Source: Methylococcaceae bacterium UBA6146 (GTDB lineage: Bacteria; Pseudomonadota; Gammaproteobacteria; Methylococcales; Methylomonadaceae). From it: a DNA stretch of 64,000 nucleotides. Positions 18,214 to 26,314 of the stretch are shown one piece after another. The DNA is taken from NCBI GenBank assembly GCA_002422395.1, contig DIUY01000001.1, forward strand, positions 62,001 through 126,000, written 5' to 3'. Below the pieces are notes generated by a model. It did no database searches. It saw only the letters and a program-made list of their open reading frames with translations, and had not been told where the DNA came from. The stretch's first letter is position 1. Each line of letters starts with the position of its first letter. A program made the position numbers and the translations under genes.

Positions 18214-18690
18214 ATGAGCAAAGTACCTCTTACCGTAAAAGGTGCAGAAAAATTACGGGCAGAATTGGAAGAACTGAAATCAGTGGTGCGTCCGCGCATT
18301 ATTGCGGCAATAGCAACCGCGCGGGCGCACGGCGACTTAAAAGAAAATGCCGAGTACCATGCGGCACGCGAGCAACAAAGCTTTGCTGAAGGGCGAATTG
18401 GGGAAATTGAAGCTAAATTGTCCAATGCCCAAATTATTGACGTGACCAAACTAGACGCTAACGGCAAAGTCGTGTTTGGGGCAACCGTTGAAATAGAAGA
18501 CATCGAATCTGAAAAACGGGTCACCTATCAGATTGTGGGCGAAGATGAAGCGAGCATCAAAGAAGGCCGGATATCTATTGGCTCCCCCATTGCACGGGCA
18601 TTAATTGGCAAGGAAGCCGAAGACGTTGTTACCGTTAAAGCGCCTGCCGGAAATGTGGATTATGAAATTATCTCAATCAAATACATTTAA
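18214..18690 (+). CDS. greA: Transcription elongation factor GreA
   Basis: A 158-aa GreA that rescues backtracked RNA polymerase by stimulating transcript cleavage. The N-terminal coiled coil carries the acidic tip (HGDLKENAEYHAAREQQ), and the C-terminal FKBP-like domain contains GRISIGSPIARALIGKEAED. Full family length. TTGGAG precedes the ATG. It is 38 bp after carB and convergent with yhbY. Confidence 0.95.
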   Translation: MSKVPLTVKGAEKLRAELEELKSVVRPRIIAAIATARAHGDLKENAEYHAAREQQSFAEGRIGEIEAKLSNAQIIDVTKLDANGKVVFGATVEIEDIESEKRVTYQIVGEDEASIKEGRISIGSPIARALIGKEAEDVVTVKAPAGNVDYEIISIKYI

Positions 18691-18705
18691 TTGATAGGTG
18701 CAAAA

Positions 18706-18750
18706 GGAGCAAAGCTAAGGACGCCTCCGCTCCTTAAGCAGCTTTGCTCC
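18706..18750. terminator. Long hairpin between convergent greA and yhbY
   Basis: GGAGCAAAGCT (18706-18716) and AGCTTTGCTCC (18740-18750) form a perfect 11-bp stem, extended inside by AAGGA...TCCTT. It lies between the stops of two convergent genes and could end transcription from either side. Neither flank has a proper T-tract, so intrinsic termination is unproven; it could also be a dispersed palindromic element. Confidence 0.5.
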
Positions 18751-18764
18751 CCCAGTCGGTCGCG

Positions 18765-19031
18765 TTATTTGTTCGGGTTCAACCGATAAATGACAGTAAC
18801 CTGACCAATAGTTTGAATAAGCTCTGCACCTGTTGCAGCACAGATTTTTTCGCTAATCTGTGGCCGTTCCTCCCGGTCGGCCCGTATCTTTACCTTAATT
18901 AATTCGTGGATATTAAGCGCCAGTTCAATTTCTGCCAGTACAGCGTCTGTCAGGCCTGATTGACCAACTATAACCACAGGTTTTAAGGCATGGGCCTCGG
19001 CTCGCAGCCTTTTTTTATCTACAGAGTCCAC
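18765..19031 (-). CDS. yhbY: YhbY-family (CRM domain) RNA-binding protein
   Basis: An 88-aa single CRM-domain protein, associated with the pre-50S ribosomal subunit in bacteria. Family marks are LRAEAHALKPVVIVGQSGLTD, the helix NIHELIKVKI and the GxxG-like turn AATGAELIQTIGQ. It is divergent from rlmE, a frequent arrangement in gammaproteobacteria (yhbY/rlmE-ftsH). Confidence 0.9.
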   Translation of the reverse strand: MDSVDKKRLRAEAHALKPVVIVGQSGLTDAVLAEIELALNIHELIKVKIRADREERPQISEKICAATGAELIQTIGQVTVIYRLNPNK

Positions 19032-19078
19032 TTTTTGTTCCTAACATTAAATAATTAATTTTACACTAAAAAAATAAT

Positions 19079-19696
19079 ATGGGACGCAGTAAAAGCAGCA
19101 ATCGTTGGATGCAGGAGCACTTTGACGATGAATATGTCAAAATGGCCCAAGCACAGGGTTACCGTTCGCGTGCCGTATTTAAGCTGATGGAAATTCAAGA
19201 AAAAGATCAGATCATTAGGCCAGGCATGAATATTGTCGACTTAGGGGCTGCGCCTGGTGGTTGGTCACAATTTGCACGGCCGCTTATTGGCAAAAAAAGC
19301 AAGCTGGTGGCGCTCGATATTTTGCCCATGGATCCCCTTGAAGGCGTTGATTTTATTCAGGGGGATTTTCGCGAAGAGGCCGTATTAGAGCATCTTTACG
19401 GGGTTCTTGATGGTGCGCCGGTTAATCTGGTAATGTCGGATATGGCGCCGAATATGAGCGGCAACAAAGGGGTCGACCAGCCTCGTGCCATTTATTTGGG
19501 CGAGTTAGCGTTGGACACAGCAAAAACAGTTTTAACTAAAGATGGCGTTTTTCTGGTTAAATTGTTCCACGGCGAAGGTTTCGAAGCATTTCACAGGGAC
19601 GTGCAACAATTTTTTGCTAAAGTGACCATTAGAAAACCAAAAGCATCACGGCCACGAAGCAATGAAGTTTATATTTTGGCCAAAGGCTTTAAATAA
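19079..19696 (+). CDS. rlmE: 23S rRNA U2552 2'-O-methyltransferase RlmE
   Basis: A 205-aa FtsJ/RrmJ methyltransferase acting on 23S rRNA in the 50S subunit. The SAM motif is IVDLGAAPGGWSQFA. The K-D-K-E catalytic tetrad is recognisable: Lys in YRSRAVFKLMEI, Asp in VMSDMAPNMSGN, Lys in FLVKLFHGEGFE and Glu near RPRSNEVYILA. It is followed by ftsH, as in E. coli. Confidence 0.93.
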   Translation: MGRSKSSNRWMQEHFDDEYVKMAQAQGYRSRAVFKLMEIQEKDQIIRPGMNIVDLGAAPGGWSQFARPLIGKKSKLVALDILPMDPLEGVDFIQGDFREEAVLEHLYGVLDGAPVNLVMSDMAPNMSGNKGVDQPRAIYLGELALDTAKTVLTKDGVFLVKLFHGEGFEAFHRDVQQFFAKVTIRKPKASRPRSNEVYILAKGFK

Positions 19697-19885
19697 AGCC
19701 CTTTAACCCTTATATTGGCATGATGGTGATGTTGCAGCCTGTACATAATTTCATCAATATAACCGTGTTTATGCTTGTGTTTATTCGAAGCGAAAAAGTA
19801 TAACAATCGTCAGGGATATACTCCTGATACAATTAATCAGTTTTTAAACCGAGCTGTTCAAGCCTGGGGCGTGTTTGTGAACGAT

Positions 19886-21805
19886 ATGATAAAAAATACA
19901 ATTTTATGGGTAGTCATCGCTGTGGTGTTGATGTCCCTGTTTAACAATTTTGGCCCACAGGCCCAGCGGGCTGATTCTTCGTTGTCGTATTCGCAATTTA
20001 TCGACTCCGTAAAGTCCGGCCAGATTCAGCAAGTCATGATTGACGAGCATTTTATCAAAGGCAAAACGCAAAGCGGACAAGCCTTCAAAACCTATGCGCC
20101 CTCTGATCCACATTTAGTTGACGACTTATTGGCAAACGGCGTTGACATTAAGGTTATTCCGCCGGAGCAACCTTCCCTACTCATGCAACTGCTAGTTTCT
20201 TTTGGCCCCATGTTGCTGCTGATTGCTGTTTGGGTGTTTTTTATGCGCCAAATGCAAGGTGGTGGAGCAGGTGGTCGAGGCGCTATGAGCTTTGGCAAAA
20301 GTAAGGCCCGCATGCTCGAAGAAGACCAAATTAAAGTGACTTTTGCTGACGTCGCGGGCTGTGACGAAGCCAAAGAAGAAGTGTCCGAAATGGTTGACTT
20401 CCTTAAAGATCCTGCAAAATATCAAAAACTGGGTGGAAAAATCCCTAGAGGCGCGCTAATGATAGGCCCTCCAGGCACAGGAAAAACCTTATTGGCCAGG
20501 GCGATTGCCGGCGAAGCCAAAGTGCCTTTTTTCACCATTTCCGGCTCTGATTTTGTTGAGATGTTTGTCGGTGTCGGCGCTTCACGGGTACGGGACATGT
20601 TTGAACAAGCCAAAAAACATGCACCGTGCATCATCTTTATTGATGAGATTGATGCTGTGGGTCGGCAGCGCGGTGCAGGTCTAGGTGGCGGCAATGATGA
20701 GCGCGAGCAAACCTTAAATCAGTTACTGGTCGAAATGGATGGCTTTGAGGGCAACGAAGGCATTATCGTGATTGCCGCAACTAACCGCCCTGATGTGCTG
20801 GATAAAGCCTTATTGCGTCCAGGGCGATTTGACCGCCAAGTCACTGTTGGCCTGCCAGATGTCAGGGGACGGGAGCAAATCCTCAAAGTCCATGTAAAAA
20901 AAGTCCCTACAGCTGACGATGTCGAAATCAAATACATTGCCCAAGGCACACCGGGCTTCTCAGGCGCTGATCTGGCCAATTTGATCAATGAGGCCGCCTT
21001 GTTTGCTGCCAGAATGAACAAACGCGTCGTCAGCATGGCGGATTTGGAAAAAGCCAAAGACAAATTAATCATGGGTGCTGAACGCTATTCGATGGTTATG
21101 GATGAGAAAGAAAAGAAAATGACTGCGTATCATGAAGCAGGCCATGCCATTGTCGGCAGACTGGTGCCCGAACATGATCCTGTTTATAAAGTCAGCATTA
21201 TGCCGCGTGGCCGGGCTCTTGGCGTGACCATGTTTTTACCGGAAAAAGACCAGTACAGCGCCAGCAAACAAAAACTGGACAGCATCATTTCCAGCCTTTA
21301 CGGTGGCCGTATTGCCGAAGAAGTCATATTTGGTTGGGAACAGGTTAGCACCGGCGCTTCAAATGACATCGAACGGGCCACTGAACTGGCCAGAAACATG
21401 GTCACCAAATGGGGCTTGTCACAACGTTTGGGGCCGCTGGCCTACAGTGAAGAAGAAGGCGAAGTGTTTTTAGGACGTTCAGTGACCCAACACAAATCAG
21501 TGGCGGAAGAAACCTCCCACACTATTGATGAAGAAATCCGTTCGTTTATTGACCGCAACTATGAACGCGCTGAGCGGCTTATCAAAGAAAACATCGACAT
21601 ATTACATGCGATGGCGGCGGCACTTATGAAATATGAAACCATCGACAAAAATCAGATCGATGACCTGATGGCACGCAGACCTGTCAAAGACCCTGATGGT
21701 TGGAATGACATGCCCCCGCGTGGCGGCGTCACTACAGATGAAATCAAAAGCAAAGATGACAAAAAAGGAGAGCAATCAATCGGCGGCACAGCCGAACAAA
21801 GCTAA
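19886..21805 (+). CDS. ftsH: ATP-dependent zinc metalloprotease FtsH
   Basis: A membrane AAA+ protease degrading regulatory and misassembled membrane proteins. I start it at ATG 19886 (MIKNTILWVVIAVVLMSLF), which aligns with the E. coli N-terminus and gives 639 aa; the frame is open another 37 codons upstream without family resemblance. Two membrane segments flank a periplasmic domain. Walker A is GPPGTGKTLLARA, Walker B IIFIDEIDAVG, the second region of homology is ATNRPDVLDKALLRPGRFDR, and the zinc site is HEAGHAIVG. The C-terminal tail is acidic and basic repeats. A strong terminator follows. Confidence 0.96.
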   Translation: MIKNTILWVVIAVVLMSLFNNFGPQAQRADSSLSYSQFIDSVKSGQIQQVMIDEHFIKGKTQSGQAFKTYAPSDPHLVDDLLANGVDIKVIPPEQPSLLMQLLVSFGPMLLLIAVWVFFMRQMQGGGAGGRGAMSFGKSKARMLEEDQIKVTFADVAGCDEAKEEVSEMVDFLKDPAKYQKLGGKIPRGALMIGPPGTGKTLLARAIAGEAKVPFFTISGSDFVEMFVGVGASRVRDMFEQAKKHAPCIIFIDEIDAVGRQRGAGLGGGNDEREQTLNQLLVEMDGFEGNEGIIVIAATNRPDVLDKALLRPGRFDRQVTVGLPDVRGREQILKVHVKKVPTADDVEIKYIAQGTPGFSGADLANLINEAALFAARMNKRVVSMADLEKAKDKLIMGAERYSMVMDEKEKKMTAYHEAGHAIVGRLVPEHDPVYKVSIMPRGRALGVTMFLPEKDQYSASKQKLDSIISSLYGGRIAEEVIFGWEQVSTGASNDIERATELARNMVTKWGLSQRLGPLAYSEEEGEVFLGRSVTQHKSVAEETSHTIDEEIRSFIDRNYERAERLIKENIDILHAMAAALMKYETIDKNQIDDLMARRPVKDPDGWNDMPPRGGVTTDEIKSKDDKKGEQSIGGTAEQS

Positions 21806-21828
21806 ACCTTTTCCTGCCTGGCAGTAAA

Positions 21829-21859
21829 AAGAGAGGCGTTTTACACCTCTCTTTTTTTT
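21829..21859 (+). terminator. Rho-independent terminator of ftsH
   Basis: AAGAGAGG and CCTCTCTT pair as an 8-bp stem around a 9-nt loop, and the stem runs into a tract of eight or more T. It begins 24 nt after the ftsH stop codon. Confidence 0.9.
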
Positions 21860-21913
21860 GGGCTGGCTAAAAAGCGGTACACCCTAAAATATTCGGCATT
21901 AAACGGTAACACT

Positions 21914-23254
21914 ATGACAAAAAAATATTTTGGAACAGATGGCATTCGGGGCGAAGTGGGCAAACCACCAATAACGGCTGATTTTTTATTGAAACTAGGC
22001 TGGGCTGCCGGAAAAGTGTTTGCCAATGCAGGCAATGATTTTGTATTGGTAGGCAAGGACACCCGTATTTCCGGGTATATGTTTGAGTCAGCGCTTGAAG
22101 CAGGCCTGACCGCTGCCGGTGTTGACACCCGCTTATTAGGCCCCATGCCCACGCCTGGCATTGCCTATTTGACACGAACATTAAGGGCGCAAGCAGGCAT
22201 AGTTATTAGCGCCTCCCACAACCCTTATTACGATAATGGCATCAAATTTTTTTCTGTGCATGGGACTAAGCTACCCGACGAGACTGAAAATCAAATAGAA
22301 AGCTATCTCGAAGCACCTATGACGACAGTAACCTCATCGAAATTAGGAAAGGCGAAACGGTTAAGTGATGCTGCTGGACGTTATATTGAATTCTGTAAAG
22401 CCAGTGTGCCTACACGCCTAGATTTTGGCGGCATGAAAATCATTGTTGATTGCGCCCATGGAGCAACTTACCATATCGCGCCACATGTGTTTAGTGAGGT
22501 GGGCGCTGAGGTTATTGCCATCGGTATTGAACCTAATGGCCTAAACATCAACGAGGATTGCGGGGCCACTAAACCGGCGCAACTAGCTGCAAGTGTGCTT
22601 GCCAACAATGCCGATTTCGGCATCGCCCTCGATGGTGACGGCGACCGTTTGATTATGGTTGACCATAAAGGTGAAGTTGTTGATGGTGACGAACTTATCT
22701 ACATCATTGCCAAGTCAAGAATTGCATCGGGGCAAATGGCAGGGCCGGTAGTTGGGACGCTAATGAGCAATTTAGGTATGGAGCACGGTTTAAAAAGCGT
22801 GGGACTTAACCTATTAAGGGCAAAAGTGGGTGACCGTTATGTTATGGAAATGCTGAGTGAGCATAAAGGCATTTTAGGTGGTGAAAACTCCGGCCATATT
22901 ATTTGCTTGGATAGAACCACCACAGGCGACGGCATTATAGCGGCCTTGCAAGTCATGGCAGAAATGCAGTGTAGCGGCAAGAGCTTGCACGAACTAAAAT
23001 CTGGGATGCAGAAATATCCGCAAATCCTGATTAATGTCAAAACCACTAAAAAAGTTGATCCCGATAATAACGAAAGCATCAAGAAAGCCGTCAAAGCATT
23101 AGAAGCCAAACTAGGCGAACAAGGCCGGGTGTTGCTTAGGGCATCGGGTACCGAACCATTAATTCGGGTAATGGTAGAAGGCCAGCAACGCGAATTAGTG
23201 GAAAATTATGCACTGCAACTTGCCGATGAAGTTAAGAAAGCAATAGATGCTTGA
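21914..23254 (+). CDS. glmM: Phosphoglucosamine mutase
   Basis: A 446-aa enzyme converting glucosamine-6-phosphate to glucosamine-1-phosphate for peptidoglycan and LPS precursors. The phosphoserine loop is GIVISASHNPYYDNG, the Mg-binding loop is ALDGDGDRLIMVD, the sugar loop GGENSGHII, and the phosphate loop RASGTEPLIRVMVEG. Length matches the family. glmS and glmU, the flanking steps, are at 59087-62289. It is followed by tpiA-secG. Confidence 0.96.
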   Translation: MTKKYFGTDGIRGEVGKPPITADFLLKLGWAAGKVFANAGNDFVLVGKDTRISGYMFESALEAGLTAAGVDTRLLGPMPTPGIAYLTRTLRAQAGIVISASHNPYYDNGIKFFSVHGTKLPDETENQIESYLEAPMTTVTSSKLGKAKRLSDAAGRYIEFCKASVPTRLDFGGMKIIVDCAHGATYHIAPHVFSEVGAEVIAIGIEPNGLNINEDCGATKPAQLAASVLANNADFGIALDGDGDRLIMVDHKGEVVDGDELIYIIAKSRIASGQMAGPVVGTLMSNLGMEHGLKSVGLNLLRAKVGDRYVMEMLSEHKGILGGENSGHIICLDRTTTGDGIIAALQVMAEMQCSGKSLHELKSGMQKYPQILINVKTTKKVDPDNNESIKKAVKALEAKLGEQGRVLLRASGTEPLIRVMVEGQQRELVENYALQLADEVKKAIDA

Positions 23255-23308
23255 ATTGGAATTCATTAAACTATATCATAGGCGATTTTATTCTAGGTGG
23301 AGCTAATA

Positions 23309-24055
23309 ATGCGTCAGTCACTGGTTGTAGGCAATTGGAAAATGAACGGGACTCGTGCTAGTGCTGAGTTGCTTGCACAAGGCATTATCGCGGGTTTAGG
23401 TGTAAATAATGGAGGCATCGCCGTTTGTGTGCCTTATGTCTATATCGAATGTATTAGTGAAATTGTTAAAGGCACACCATTGGCTTTAGGCGCACAAAAT
23501 GTTGCCGACAAACCTTCAGGTGCTTTTACAGGTGAAATTTCAGCCACTATGCTAAAAGAATTTGGTTGCCAATACGCATTAGTAGGACACTCAGAAAGAC
23601 GCACCTATTACGGCGACACTAACGAAACCGTTGCCGCCCGTTTTTGTCAAGCCCAAGAACAAAATATAACCCCTATTCTCTGCATAGGCGAAACCCTAGA
23701 ACAACGCGACCAAGACCAAACCTTTGCCGTAATTGACGGCCAGCTTGATGCCGTTATTAAACAGGCAGGCATAGCGGCTTTTGGTGCGGCGGTAATCGCT
23801 TATGAGCCGGTTTGGGCGATAGGCACAGGAAAAACAGCAACCGACGAACAAGCCCAAGAAGTTCATCATTATATTCGTCAATATATTTCGGCTAAAGACC
23901 ACGCCATTGCCGAAAAACTACAAATATTATACGGTGGCAGCGCCAAGCCCGATAACGCAAAAGGCTTGTTTGCCATGCCAGATATTGACGGCGGCTTAAT
24001 AGGTGGGGCTTCGTTGGATGCGGAATCCTTTTTAAAGATTTATCACTCGATCTAG
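23309..24055 (+). CDS. tpiA: Triosephosphate isomerase
   Basis: A 248-aa TIM-barrel isomerase interconverting dihydroxyacetone phosphate and glyceraldehyde-3-phosphate. Asn/Lys are in VVGNWKMNG, the catalytic His in YALVGHSERR, the catalytic Glu with loop 6 in AYEPVWAIGTGKTAT, and the phosphate site in LYGGSAKPDN. I start at ATG 23309, with AGGTGGAG 7 nt upstream; the GTG four codons earlier overlaps this ribosome site. It is followed by secG in 17 bp. Confidence 0.96.
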   Translation: MRQSLVVGNWKMNGTRASAELLAQGIIAGLGVNNGGIAVCVPYVYIECISEIVKGTPLALGAQNVADKPSGAFTGEISATMLKEFGCQYALVGHSERRTYYGDTNETVAARFCQAQEQNITPILCIGETLEQRDQDQTFAVIDGQLDAVIKQAGIAAFGAAVIAYEPVWAIGTGKTATDEQAQEVHHYIRQYISAKDHAIAEKLQILYGGSAKPDNAKGLFAMPDIDGGLIGGASLDAESFLKIYHSI

Positions 24056-24072
24056 AAGAAATTTAGACTTTC

Positions 24073-24522
24073 ATGTATCAAGTAATTATTGTTATTCACG
24101 TTTTGTTGGGCCTAGGCATTATCGGCTTAATATTAATCCAGCAAGGCAAAGGGGCTGATGCCGGCGCGGCTTTTGGAACAGGCTCTTCAGGCTCTGTTTT
24201 TGGCGCTCAAGGTGCAGCATCATTTTTGTCTCGTACCACAGCCATTTTAGCCGCATTATTTTTTACAACTAGCCTCGGGCTTGCCGTGTTAAATAGCAAA
24301 CAAGGCGTAGCATACGACTTGATGAGCGAGCCTGCGGCCAATCAAAATACACAACAAGGACTTCCTGATGTACCTGTTTCCAAAGAAACAGAAACAGTGC
24401 CAACCGTGACCGAAGAAACACCCGCGGCATCTTCAATTGCGCCTAAAGCTGAAGAAATAAAGCAAACTGAAGTACCGGCCCCAGAAGCAATTAAGCCCGT
24501 TGAAAAGCCAGTAAAAAAATAA
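24073..24522 (+). CDS. secG: Preprotein translocase subunit SecG
   Basis: A 149-aa SecG. The first ~75 residues carry two membrane segments (VIIVIHVLLGLGIIGLILIQ and TTAILAALFFTTSLGLAVL) separated by the conserved QQGKGADAGAAFG...SVFG loop. It is longer than E. coli SecG (110 aa) because of a ~70-residue tail rich in Pro, Glu, Thr and Lys (e.g. VPVSKETETVPTVTEE). It sits between tpiA and tRNA-Leu(GAG), the conserved secG-leuU context. Confidence 0.93.
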   Translation: MYQVIIVIHVLLGLGIIGLILIQQGKGADAGAAFGTGSSGSVFGAQGAASFLSRTTAILAALFFTTSLGLAVLNSKQGVAYDLMSEPAANQNTQQGLPDVPVSKETETVPTVTEETPAASSIAPKAEEIKQTEVPAPEAIKPVEKPVKK

Positions 24523-24547
24523 TCCAGCGATAATATTATAGATTTAA

Positions 24548-24632
24548 GCCGATGTGGTGAAATTGGTAGACACGCCATCTTGAGGGGGTGGTGACGCAAG
24601 TCGTGCCGGTTCAAATCCGGCCATCGGTACCA
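24548..24632 (+). tRNA. tRNA-Leu (anticodon GAG)
   Basis: A complete class II tRNA with an encoded CCA end. The acceptor 5' strand GCCGATG pairs with CATCGGT (one G-U). The anticodon stem CCATC/GGTGG carries loop TTGAGGG, anticodon GAG. The T-arm is CCGGTTCAAATCCGG. The gene lies directly after secG, as E. coli leuU does. Its 3' end is the start of the left inverted-repeat arm and was probably an integrase target. Confidence 0.95.
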
Positions 24633-24666
24633 AATCAAAGAAGCAAGCCGTATCATGCAGTATCAG

Positions 24667-24695
24667 AAGCCGCAAGGCTTAGCGGGTTTTTTATT
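24667..24695 (+). terminator. Reduced terminator hairpin after tRNA-Leu(GAG)
   Basis: AAGCC-GCAA-GGCTT followed by AGCGGG and a T6 tract. Compared with the copy in the right arm, which has a full CCCGC/GCGGG outer stem, this copy lost seven bases of the 5' half, so the hairpin is only 5 bp and separated from the T-tract. Confidence 0.55.
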
Positions 24696-24725
24696 GCCTC
24701 AGACAGTGCCATTAAGTATCATCAA

Positions 24726-24789
24726 ATACCAACAACATTGTTGGTATAGTTGTTGGTATCGACCCTTAAGGCTCAACCGATACCAACAA
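24726..24789. repeat. Four ATACCAACAA iterons (left arm)
   Basis: The 10-mer ATACCAACAA occurs at 24726 (+), 24738 (-), 24750 (-) and 24780 (+). The first two form a perfect palindrome with a 2-bp centre; the first three start 12 bp apart. They lie just upstream of the integrase start, as arm-type integrase sites or repressor/excisionase operators would. Confidence 0.75.
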
Positions 24790-24817
24790 AACCGCCTTAA
24801 CCCTTTAGGTACGCGCC

Positions 24818-25208
24818 ATGCTGACCGATATTAAAATCCGCAACACCAAACCAACTGACAAACCGCAAAAACTGTTTGACGGCGGCGGCCTGTTTGTCTT
24901 GGTTACGCCACAAGGCGGCAAGTTCTGGCGGCTGCTTATCGGTTTAAAGGCAAGTAAAAAACATTATCCATTGACGAATACGCGGCTTGCTCAATTGTGG
25001 GTATACGCGGGATTCAGCCTATATCATCCGTGTAGTTGGGGACAACTATATCCCCACCCGTTTTAATGTCTGGGGGGCTAAAGCCTTGGCGGGTAAAGTC
25101 AGCGCGGGCTACCTGGACGAACGCCGCCGCATGATGCAAGCGTGGGCGGATTACCTGGACGGCTTGAAGGCAGGCGCGGAGATTATCCCATTCAAAAAGA
25201 CCGGGTAA
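24818..25208 (+). pseudogene. P4-type tyrosine integrase, internally deleted
   Basis: The first ~41 codons (MLTDIKIRNTKPTDKPQKLF then DGGGLFVLVTPQGGKFWRL) are the arm-DNA-binding N-terminus of DUF4102-type phage/island integrases. After a scrambled stretch, the end of the region, in a different frame, encodes LDERRRMMQAWADYLDGLKA and IIPFKK, the usual C-terminus of this family. The whole catalytic core with its R-H-R-Y residues is missing, so it cannot recombine DNA. It sits immediately downstream of tRNA-Leu(GAG), where such integrases are placed after insertion. Confidence 0.85.
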
Positions 25209-25283
25209 CGCTACCTTGCCTTATGGCTTGACTTGTGCGACAAGGTATAATAGATGCCAATAACGTACAGACTAGGCAAGCCC

Positions 25284-25564
25284 ATGGCCACCATTACCTT
25301 TGACACCTTGTAATCCACCAATCAGCTTAAATCAGCCGGTTTTACCGAAGATCAAGCCATTGCCCTTATCGATATTCAACGCAAAACCAGCACGGAAGCT
25401 ATCCACCAAGCGATTCATGATTTCCATTTAGACGACATAGCCACTAAGCGCGATATTGATATTCAGAAAGGAAATATCAGAATCCAAGGCTGATTTAACC
25501 CGCTGGCTTCCTGCAAACCACCCTGATTATCGGCGTCTTGCTGAAACTGGCTAAGCTGGTTTGA
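25284..25564 (+). pseudogene. DUF1640-like coiled-coil/membrane protein remnant
   Basis: The reading begins MATITFDTL and hits TAA at codon 10. In the same frame it continues with LKSAGFTEDQAIALIDIQ and DDIATKRDIDIQ, typical of DUF1640 proteins. The membrane anchor (FLQTTLIIGVLLKLAKLV) is in another frame after a TGA. At least one nonsense and one frameshift mutation make it dead. Such genes often accompany integrative elements and toxin-antitoxin loci. Confidence 0.6.
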
Positions 25565-25596
25565 TCGGACGGACAGCACCCACCCAAGAGGCAAGC

Positions 25597-25781
25597 ATGA
25601 AAACACAACCACAATTTATAACCAACGGCAACAAATCCGCCGTTATCTTGTCGCTGGCCGATTATCAAGAACTCATGGAAGACTTAGAGGATTTTTGACC
25701 GCTATTACTGAACTAAGGGACGAAGAAACGATACCCTGGGAACAGGTAAAGAAGAGATTGCTAGACAATGACCTGCTATAG
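25597..25781 (+). pseudogene. Phd/YefM-like antitoxin, frameshifted
   Basis: MKTQPQFITNGNKSAVILSL and ADYQELMEDLEDF end at a TGA inside a T5 run. In the neighbouring frame, ITELRDEETIPWEQVKKRLL continues to a stop that overlaps the toxin ATG. The N-terminal half is the DNA-binding part of Phd/YefM antitoxins, and the C-terminal half would bind the toxin. A one-base slip in the T-run explains the break; a sequencing error there should be excluded. Confidence 0.65.
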
Positions 25782-25974
25782 CGTTGAGCTTAAAAAATCG
25801 GCGCGGAGGTCATTATTTAACTTGCCAAAGCCGATTATTCAACACATCACAAAATTGATTGACTCGCTAAGCAAAAATCCTTATCCGACTGGATGCAAGA
25901 AAATAGCTGTCAAAGTTCCTTGTTTGCCTGACAGGGAAAGGCTTTATGGAATTTTTCCAAAAAGCGAGAGCTAA
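25768..25974 (+). pseudogene. RelE/ParE-family toxin, C-terminally scrambled
   Basis: MTCYSVELKKSARRSLFNLP then KPIIQHITKLIDSLSKNPYP is the beginning of a RelE/ParE mRNA-interferase-type toxin. The second half, which should hold the LRIRVGDYRVIY-like strand, is replaced by unrelated residues (LPDRERLYGIFPKSES), suggesting a small deletion and frameshift. It overlaps the broken antitoxin by 14 bp, as in an intact pair. Probably inactive. Confidence 0.65.
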
Positions 25975-26314
25975 TTTGTGTAAAGAGTTTCTTCGTTGGG
26001 AGTGCACTCAACCGCTGGCACTTTAATAAAGCGGCCACTCGGAACAGGCAAATTTTTATTTTTTTGATCGCCCCGCCCCGACCCTTAGCTGCCTGAAGCT
26101 CTGCACCAAATTGAATGTCTCAAGATTTTGCCAAAGCTGCCATTCTGGGAATTTTGCAAATTGCCAATCGGTTCTGGCAGTATTGCCACCATCGATAAAA
26201 CTCAGAATCATTGTCTACAAGCAATGCTCGCTTAGCGGACGATCAAACTCTTTAGCAACAGGATCATCAAACTTTACACCACAGATTTAGCTCACGGCTG
26301 AGAGAGTCAGTTGA
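25975..26314. other. Non-coding, degenerate stretch
   Basis: About 340 bp between the toxin remnant and the LysR gene. No ORF, RNA gene or clear hairpin is visible; it looks like decayed coding sequence of unknown origin. Confidence 0.5.

Larger units (their letters stand above)
24602..24940 (+). repeat. Left arm of a ~340-bp inverted repeat (tRNA 3' end to integrase N-terminus)
   Basis: From the T-arm of tRNA-Leu(GAG) to about codon 41 of the integrase, this arm is nearly identical to the reverse complement of 39551-39897. It contains, in order, the tRNA 3' end, a hairpin, four ATACCAACAA iterons and the integrase start. The main differences are scattered substitutions and loss here of a 7-bp unit in the terminator stem. 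Confidence 0.9.

Noticed and set aside
19775..19885. Upstream 37-codon extension of FtsH
   Set aside because: It does not resemble FtsH and would put soluble residues before the first membrane segment; ATG 19886 aligns with the family start.
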